Shown here piece by piece: positions 56,570 through 64,000 of a stretch of 64,000 nucleotides of DNA. How positions within the stretch are numbered: position 1 is the stretch's first letter; each line of letters begins with the position of its first letter. The DNA comes from Oidiodendron maius Zn (Eukaryota; Ascomycota; Leotiomycetes; Myxotrichaceae). The DNA is taken from positions 1-64,000 of the forward strand of contig KN832876.1 of assembly GCA_000827325.1 (NCBI GenBank), in the 5' to 3' direction. Below the pieces are notes generated by a model. That model worked only from the letters and a program-made list of their open reading frames with translations, did not search any database and was not told the DNA's origin. The position numbers were made by a program, and so were the translations under genes.

Positions 56570-57727
56570 CGCTCACACTGATGGCGAAGTGAGGGTGTGC
56601 CCCTCATATGCCTGTGGCAACTGTGGTCTCACGGTTAAGCGGCAGCTTTATGCGATCGTGTAAGAGGCACTGGAAGATGTCGGCCGCAATCAAGATATTT
56701 GCGATGCTTTTGTATTGGGTGGAAGAGATGCAGCTTATCTGGCAACGTTGAATTGACGGACGGGTATGAGGTTGTGGATTTACCACCGTTCAGCCTGGTC
56801 CCGTGCGCTTGAGTTCGCTTGTGTGAGGGATCAGCAAGGGGTCGACCATCCCAACTTCATGTGACAGGAGACAGCCATACTCCCACGAAGAAGGGCTATA
56901 TATATAATATGGTAAGGAGATGAGATACCTATTCGACTAACAATGAAATTCTAACTATGCTCTGCTAGTCAAACCTCCCGAATCTGCGGCGCCTTTTCGT
57001 TGAAGCCCGTACTGATGCTGAGGAGAGCGCCTACTCTCGAAACGCGGTAGATCATCACTTTCACCCCTAAAGGGATGTTACTAATTCGGGTACAGTTCTA
57101 TAACATCGTGTTATTCATGTCCTCCGTTGCAGTTTTCAGTCTTGTTGCACAGCGGATGAGCAAGATTAGCTCTTGATAGCGGTGCTCACTTGACAAAGAT
57201 CTCGAAAGTATGAACAGCTTCACTCGACGGTAGTAATTAAGATTCGGGCACTTGAAACTCTCCGAATTTCAACGCTTGAGATCAGATATCTTGTTGAACA
57301 ACGTCCTCTGTCGGCGCTTGACCGTGAAGCCCGGCCTACGTTGGATTAGGACGGCAATTTACTACCGTCAGCCGTCTCCAGAAGTGGCTAGAAAATTGAT
57401 ATAGGTCTGGCTGACTATCAGGATTCCATTGGAATGATGGTTAGAAGTTGGGCGAAATAGAGTGTATTACGAGTTTACCCTCCTCAAGATACCATCTTAG
57501 CATTATAGCTTGACATCGCAGCTCAAGGACGAGTACCACAATTTACAATTGTGCGTCTAGGAAAAGCCTCAACGCTATAAACTTCCTGCTTGCCATGATA
57601 TGGCGCATGTATGATAATGCGTCTATCTCGTGTATTCATTAGGGATCCCTTCCCATGCGGCCCGTTGGATCCCTTGAGACATCACTGAAGTTTTTCAGAG
57701 CTTCACTCAGGGTTTCCCCCGATATCT
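56570..57727. other. Intergenic 1.16 kb, possible decayed coding remnants
   Basis: The left part is the AP-1 beta promoter. Around 56960-57560 the plus strand gives broken protein-like text (for example LPNLRRLFVEARTDAEESA, then VRSWAK and LDIAAQGRVPQFTIVRLG), suggestive of a decayed gene, perhaps an F-box type. No reliable annotation is possible. Confidence 0.4.
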
Positions 57728-58119
57728 TCAATCTCTTGTCCCCTCAACCACTTCGCCTGTTGTACTTTTCCCAGGCGCAACAGCCTGCTTGCCCTCTTGC
57801 TTTTGAGCCTCCCATTGTTCCGGTGTATAGCATTTGGGGCTCCAGGCGTGAATTGCAGCGATTTCGGTCTTCAGCGCCGAATTGACCAGTCGATTGCGCG
57901 CCAGTGAGGTTTTCTTCTCGAACTGGGGCGATACTATCACAGCTGAGAATGCCTGGCCACAGCCGCCTGTTTATGCATGTTAATGAGCGCTGTCGTGGGG
58001 TAGTGGGGCAGACCGTAAGATATACCTGACATATCCTCAATATCGACATAGGTTGCTTGAAGGAGATTCTTTATCTTCATTTTGAGGCCATCTTCAGTGA
58101 TGCTAGATTCTGCAGCCAT
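57728..58119 (-). CDS. BOL2: BolA-like protein (Bol2/Fra2 type)
   Basis: Two exons, 58119-58026 and 57966-57728, giving 110 residues. The core has [24 protein letters not shown]-type N-terminal text, the cysteine of [32 protein letters not shown] and the conserved histidine of [18 protein letters not shown]. The short charged tail is variable. There is no mitochondrial presequence, so this is the cytosolic type that pairs with monothiol glutaredoxins to carry 2Fe-2S clusters and signal iron status. It is divergent from the NIF3 gene with only 233 bp between starts. Confidence 0.9.
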
Positions 58120-58352
58120 GGTGATGCGCAATCAACCATGCAGAAACGCGTTGGGTGCTGATGTGAAATCATAAAATGTATATGGCTGGCTGGTCATAAA
58201 CAGCCGAAGCGGCCGCATCCCGACGCCGGCTGTTGTCCCTGATGTACTACTTCTTGGCGGTTATCACAGACAACCAATACAACGTGACTTCTCCATTACA
58301 ATTTCAAAATGAAATGAATGTGTCGAGACTGTTAAGCATGTCCATTTCAGCA
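58120..58352. promoter_or_regulatory. Short bidirectional promoter, BOL2 and NIF3
   Basis: 233 bp between two start codons; it contains a GC-rich AGCGGCCGC block. In-frame upstream ATGs for NIF3 lie within it. Confidence 0.5.
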
Positions 58353-59534
58353 ATGTCTTCATCCGCTACGCAAGCCTCGCCTTTTACAAGAGCCGTGATT
58401 AGAGCCGTGAGAAAGTTGTACGTCGATTGACTTCCCTGAGTTGACTTGACTAAATAGACCCAGGTATCCTGAAAGTCTTGCTGACAAGAGTTTCGATAAT
58501 ACAGGACGTACGTATTACAGTCACTTTATTTTCCTTTGCGTATACTAAAGACCCGAAAGTTCTCCTAGAAGCGCCCTACAGGCCAGGGCATTTGAAGAAC
58601 TCTGCACTCCTGACCATTGATCTCACAAAGGCAGTGGCGGATGAGGCAATTGCCAGAAAGGATTCTATTATTATCACCTACCGTAAGCTCATAAGCAATG
58701 CTCTTACGTCCTTCACTGAAGCTAACAGACTGGGAGACCCGATCATATTCCGCGCATTGAAATCCATCACACTGGGCAACTCACAACAGAGCACGCTCCT
58801 ACGTCTTGCCCAAGAAGGCATCAGCGTTTATAGCCCTCATACCGCGGTAGATGCTGCACCTGGGGGCCTTATTGACTGGCTAGCAGATATCGTTGATGGT
58901 AAAGCCTTCCTTGCTGATGACAGGGTGGAGAGATCGTATGGTTTCCTTCAACAGGCATAATCTGTGTGTAGTTGACTTTAGTAGGGAGCTTGTCCATGAC
59001 CGCTCATCCATAACGCCTATCAAAGAAGCACCGCCCGGCTTCAATGGGGCGGGATACGGCCGCATTGTGCGATTCCAAGCCCCACTACTTCTTGGAACTA
59101 TCTCCGAAAGGATCCAAAACCTGCTTGGGAACTTGTCAGGCCTTTCCATTGCCGTGCCTCAGACCATTCAGCCGAAGCATAAGCCATTGATTAAGATTTC
59201 TTCCGTTGGCATCTGTGCTGGCTCTGGGGGCTCTCTGCTTAATGGTCTTGATGTTGACCTACTTTTCACCGGCGAGTTGAGCCACCATGAAGCACTGGCC
59301 GCCATTGAGCAAGGAAAATGCGTGATTACCACTTTTCACAGCAACACGGAAAGGGAGTTCTTAAAGAGAAAGATGCAGCCAGCATTAGAAGCCGAGCTCA
59401 AGTCAATGGCCAAAGAAGAGGACGCGAAGGAGTTTGGGCTTGGCGGTGACTTTCAAATTGCAGTTAGCGAGGTGGATAAGGATCCATTCGAGTTCGTTAT
59501 GAGACATGACGCCGGCTGGTACCTAAAGACATAG
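58353..59534 (+). CDS. NIF3: NIF3-family protein
   Basis: Five exons: 58353-58417, 58464-58507, 58560-58682, 58737-58898 and 58972-59534, giving 318 residues. It has the family motifs SFDNTGLLLEAP, SIIITYHPIIFRALKSIT, ISVYSPHTAVDAAPGG and, at the C-terminus, GICAGSGGSLLNGLDVDLLF and LFTGELSHHEALAA with CVITTFHSNTER. The histidines and acids of the dinuclear metal site (YHP, H of SPHT, D of VDAA, TFH) are intact. In-frame ATGs at 58314 and 58338 could add a short basic, possibly mitochondrial, N-terminus. NIF3 proteins are conserved in all domains. The yeast protein binds the coactivator Ngg1; the biochemical role is unsettled. Confidence 0.88.
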
Positions 59535-59602
59535 CTGATATTATAGCACCCAGGCATAATCTGCGTGTAGAGAACTTGTGGGACGTGCGTGACTAGTACA
59601 AA

Positions 59603-60496
59603 TCATGACTTTGACTCTCTAGCCTCTCTTTTCGTGCTCCAGCCCCTCTCGCTCGAAGCTTCCCCTCTCAACGCCGCTTCCCCGTCATCAATACAGTCCT
59701 GTACATCCTCTCCACCCACCCCCCTCTCCTTCCACCTCTCTAATAATGCCAGCGACCTCTCCCATAATCTCTTAGCCTCCTCTTCCCTTCCGTCCTTCAC
59801 CAAACCCCTCACCTTGTCCGGTGTCTCTAGCACCCTGAGGACGACCTCTCTCCTCCTCCTCTTCCGCAACAGCTCCCTCCTCTCTTCCGCCCCCATTTCC
59901 ATCTCCCTCCTTTTGGCCTCGGGCATGCTCGCCTTCAGCTCCTCCTTGATGGCCTCGGCTCGCGCATATATGCTCGCGATCGCCGGGTCCAACGTCGTCG
60001 CTACAGGGTTTAGGGGATCCATCTTCTCTCGCATCTTACGGATCGTCTCCGTTGCCGTGATTAGCTTGCTGTAGTTATCGTAGACCAGTGCCTTGCGCTC
60101 CGCATCCAGTGCCCGGATGTCCGTCAGCACGCCATTGTACGTGCGCAGAAGCTCGCCCAGACTCTGTGTCTCTAGCACCTGCTTAATGTACGCCGCGGCG
60201 TCGAAGTCCACCTGGTCCATCTCACTCTCCTGCACCTCGCTGAAGTCGTGGATCGAGGACTCTTCGGACACGCCATCGCCCTTCTGCTCCTCGGGTACGT
60301 TTTTCAAGTTATAGTACTCACGTAGCGCGGCTCTATTGCGCCGGGGCTGGGTAGTGGTTGCAGCGCGGTTCGGTGAGGGGTCTGCAGACCGTGGATTCTC
60401 GAGGCTAGTTCGTGAAGAGGAGGTAGGAGTAGAGATAACGGGGATGAGTCGGCCCCCGTTGACAGAGGTTTCGCGCGGGCTGGTGATTGTAGACAT
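59603..60496 (-). CDS. VPS51: GARP/EARP tethering complex subunit Vps51
   Basis: Single exon, 297 residues. The N-terminal ~90 residues are disordered with NRAALREYYNLKN, the short Vps51 motif that binds the SNARE Tlg1. FDAAAYIKQVLETQSLGELL, DIRALDAERKALVYDNYSKLITATETIRKM and MDPLNPVATTLDPAIASIYARA follow, a signature of the Vps51/Exo84/COG1-like family. The C-terminal helices are arginine- and glutamate-rich. Vps51 joins Vps52, Vps53 and Vps54 to tether endosome-derived vesicles at the trans-Golgi. It is much shorter than the animal protein, as in other fungi. Confidence 0.88.
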   Translation of the reverse strand: MSTITSPRETSVNGGRLIPVISTPTSSSRTSLENPRSADPSPNRAATTTQPRRNRAALREYYNLKNVPEEQKGDGVSEESSIHDFSEVQESEMDQVDFDAAAYIKQVLETQSLGELLRTYNGVLTDIRALDAERKALVYDNYSKLITATETIRKMREKMDPLNPVATTLDPAIASIYARAEAIKEELKASMPEAKRREMEMGAEERRELLRKRRRREVVLRVLETPDKVRGLVKDGREEEAKRLWERSLALLERWKERGVGGEDVQDCIDDGEAALRGEASSERGWSTKREARESKS

Positions 60497-60805
60497 TTTG
60501 GATATTTCTCAATGGGTATCACGAAATTCTCATACCCATTGACAGTTTGGGTAGACCGTGCATATATCAAGCAACGTTGACATTCGGAAGGCTGTGCTCG
60601 CTACAAGCAAGGCTGAAGAAGCGAGGCGAGGCTTCAACTTCCCCGACTTCACGTCTATCTCCCACAACAGCCCACAAATCTCGTCTTCATATATATTTCT
60701 CTCCCTCCACGCGTCAAACGAATATCCCTTCCATGGCCAACCCTAGCCTGCTCTACAATTAACCCACTTCAAGCCAAACCGCCCACACGACCTCTACAAC
60801 AAAAA
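60497..60805. promoter_or_regulatory. Divergent promoter region, VPS51 and RMI1
   Basis: 309 bp between the two starts. No gene seen. Confidence 0.5.
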
Positions 60806-61600
60806 ATGACAACCCCTCCCTCCATCCCCCAACTCTCCCAAGCCCTCACATCCCTCGGTCTCCCGCCTCCACACCCATCCTTCCTTGTGCCTATCCTCAC
60901 GCCCGGCCCATCGCAACGCCTCCCTCCCCTCCCAGCCCTAACCGCCACCGCCAAACTACGCCTTCTCAACGCCGACTTCACATCCGCTCTCACACTCGAC
61001 CCATCACGCACGCCCTCCCTACCCACACATATCTCCGATCCCAGCATCGCTTCTCGCGTCCTGGACGCCGATGTCCCTGTGCAGGTTATCGGCATCGAGG
61101 ATCTGAGCAGGAGTAAGTGGGAGCAGGTCGAGGCCTTGGAGATGGAGCGCAAGGGGGAGCTGACCAAGGGGAGAGAGGTCATTCGCGTGGTCCCTGACAG
61201 CGAGGATGGTGCTTCTGCTGCGGCCATGGGAGGGTCTGTGTCCACGCAGCATACGCAGGCGATGGGGAGGTCGAATGGGCCGTTTAAGCTGCTGATGGAG
61301 GATGTTAAGGGGCAGAGAGTGTATGGCTTCGAGCTGAAGAAGGTGGAGAAGGTGGGATATCCGCCGGTCATGAGTATTGGGTGTAAGGTTATCCTGAAGA
61401 ACGGAGGGAAGGTCGCGAGGGGTATGGTGCTACTAGAACCTGCGACGGTGGTGGTGTTGGGAGGTAAGATTGAGGCGCTAGATAAGAGCTGGAGGGAAGG
61501 CAGGGAGAAGGCGTTGAGGGATGCAGTTGGAGATCGGAGGAGTGGGGATAATGGGAGCAATAATGGAGGCGGTACTAATGCTACAATAAATATTGATTGA
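60806..61600 (+). CDS. RMI1: RecQ-mediated genome instability protein Rmi1
   Basis: Single exon, 264 residues. An N-terminal helical segment precedes the OB fold, with VPVQVIGIEDLSRSKWEQVE, GPFKLLMEDVKGQRVYGFEL and the hydrophobic MSIGCKVILKNGGKVARGMVLLEP of the Rmi1 core. The C-terminal 40 residues are acidic and low-complexity. Rmi1 binds Top3 and the RecQ helicase Sgs1/BLM and helps dissolve double Holliday junctions. It lies 309 bp from divergent VPS51. A 331-codon open frame on the minus strand is a shadow. Confidence 0.85.
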   Translation: MTTPPSIPQLSQALTSLGLPPPHPSFLVPILTPGPSQRLPPLPALTATAKLRLLNADFTSALTLDPSRTPSLPTHISDPSIASRVLDADVPVQVIGIEDLSRSKWEQVEALEMERKGELTKGREVIRVVPDSEDGASAAAMGGSVSTQHTQAMGRSNGPFKLLMEDVKGQRVYGFELKKVEKVGYPPVMSIGCKVILKNGGKVARGMVLLEPATVVVLGGKIEALDKSWREGREKALRDAVGDRRSGDNGSNNGGGTNATINID

Positions 61601-62099
61601 CAAAAGTGGCGTATAATGGATGAAGCACGAGGAAATGAACGAACGCATAGCGTAAGACGGACGAAATTCATGATATCTATCGGTTTTGGCACGCAAGACA
61701 CGCCACTCTGGAGACGAGATAGACCGCTGTAGCAAGTCCAACAACCCAACACAGCAACAAACATGAGCGCATATATCTCATTCTATTATCGCACGATCAT
61801 TCACCGGCCCCAGCAAGCACGCCACGACCTGGTCATAATATCCATCCATGAGCATCTCCAAGAGGCGATAACATACGTATGCAATTAGGAAACCAACGCA
61901 CTGATATAGCCACAACCAGCAAAGCCATTTTTGGTCCGTGAGAGCTATGCGACGTTTGTAGAGACGAGAAGGGGAATCGGGATACCGAGTGACCGTTCGA
62001 GACATATCCGGCTGTCTTTGAACCACGGGCTTCCGATCCAGACACCCGAGAGATGAGTGTGTCATGCAACGAGCAAATTTAAACACGCTGAAGGTTCCC
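61601..62099. other. Intergenic, convergent 3' ends of RMI1 and the MAP kinase gene
   Basis: 0.5 kb. A minus-strand open frame at 61778-62086 has a hydrophobic stretch but no family likeness and would overlap the kinase 3' untranslated region. Not accepted. Confidence 0.5.
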
Positions 62100-63348
<1,249 letters not shown>

Positions 63349-64000
63349 GTTATCGGCTTCGAGGGGGGTTCTGCACCTCAACAAGGCGATTAATCACAGA
63401 ACCAGGCGTATTTTCGAAGGTGAAGTTCGCAAATCGGCGCGCAAAGTGGTATGTTCGAGGTAGACGGTGGAATGTAAGACTGTGGGTCTAGACAAAGGAG
63501 GGCGGGGTAAGGTTTGACGGTCGTTTCTTTCAAGCACAATTTCGGAGCTCTCGCACGCCGTCAAGAAGCCAGACCGGGTGATAAGCTGTGCAGTGCCTAG
63601 TGAATGGGTATAAAACGCAGGCTATATTGTCCCCTCTTTGTCTCCCGTTCGAACCCGGCACTTGTCTGTCTCCGACGATTGTATGTAAGCGGTGAAAGGC
63701 GCGAATTCACTCGACAACTGGTCCGAATGTCCAACTCGTCGCAATCTCGCGGCCCGATCCGATCGTGTGGGCGAAAGGCAAATTACGTCTCGCGGAAGCT
63801 GAAAATCGCTAGAAGGGAGCTCGACCGTGGTCATTCGCCGGCGCGCGGAGTATGGCTATGCTAAGGAAGGGCCTGGAATCAGTATCTGTTCGTCCTAGCT
63901 GCCCATTAAGTTCACAATCCCGCGTTTCAGCCGCACGCCAAAAGAGCTTCTAGAAAGCTGTTTGTGTGTGTTCCTGGCGAGTTCACGCCGTTCGCAGGCG
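63349..64000. promoter_or_regulatory. MAP kinase promoter and leader, right end of the window
   Basis: 0.65 kb. Small open frames here (for example 63604-63864 on plus) have no recognisable domain. Confidence 0.5.

Noticed and set aside
60769-61764. 331-codon open frame on minus over RMI1
   Set aside because: Antisense to RMI1, serine- and leucine-rich low-complexity text, no domain.
61778-62086. 102-codon minus-strand frame with a hydrophobic segment
   Set aside because: Lies in the 3' untranslated region of the MAP kinase gene and has no family likeness; could be chance.

Overview
This window is nuclear DNA of a filamentous ascomycete (Pezizomycotina, most likely a eurotiomycete). Almost every gene is broken by short introns of about 45-90 bp with GT..AG ends. 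The proteins are the fungal forms of conserved eukaryotic families. A TA-rich repeat island at the left end carries the marks of repeat-induced point mutation (RIP). Exon structures below were worked out by hand from splice sites, reading-frame continuity and family similarity; almost every model closes in frame.

Left end (1-6.3 kb): a gene-free island. A GC-rich LTR-like edge (1-290) abuts a Tad1-type LINE lying on the minus strand (about 291-3760). Next comes a strongly TA-rich Ty3/Gypsy relic (about 3840-6000), with 51-bp and 60-bp tandem repeats in and beside it.

6.5-25 kb: a LETM1-domain mitochondrial protein, the RNA-binding protein Nab3, a small mitochondrial GGQ release-factor-like protein with one unusually long intron, a 2-kb non-coding stretch, a fungal rhodopsin-like membrane protein, an unrecognised membrane-anchored protein, prefoldin subunit 6, the ESCRT ATPase Vps4 and the box C/D snoRNP protein Nop56.

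25.7-27 kb: the most unusual gene. It encodes a secreted precursor with four copies of one ~42-residue unit and three copies of a second ~36-40-residue unit, separated by KR, RR and single-R sites. The second unit has the layout of a cecropin-like helix-hinge-helix peptide.

28-44 kb: vacuolar aspartic protease (Pep4 type), cytosolic serine hydroxymethyltransferase, Msh2 and Trm10 (sharing a divergent promoter), the kinetochore protein Mis14/Nsl1, a small conserved unrecognised protein, proteasome ATPase Rpt3 and the folliculin homologue Lst7.

46-64 kb: the DEAD-box helicase Dhh1 (with a probable GC-AG intron), primase small subunit, a decayed BTB/POZ gene, a HIRIP3-like nuclear protein, AP-1 beta adaptin, a BolA protein and a NIF3 protein as a divergent pair, Vps51, Rmi1 (divergent from Vps51) and a Fus3/Kss1-type MAP kinase. 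These are mostly single-copy housekeeping genes with no evident shared pathway, although several (Msh2, primase, Rmi1) serve DNA replication or repair, and others (Vps4, AP-1 beta, Vps51, Pep4) serve endosome-vacuole traffic.
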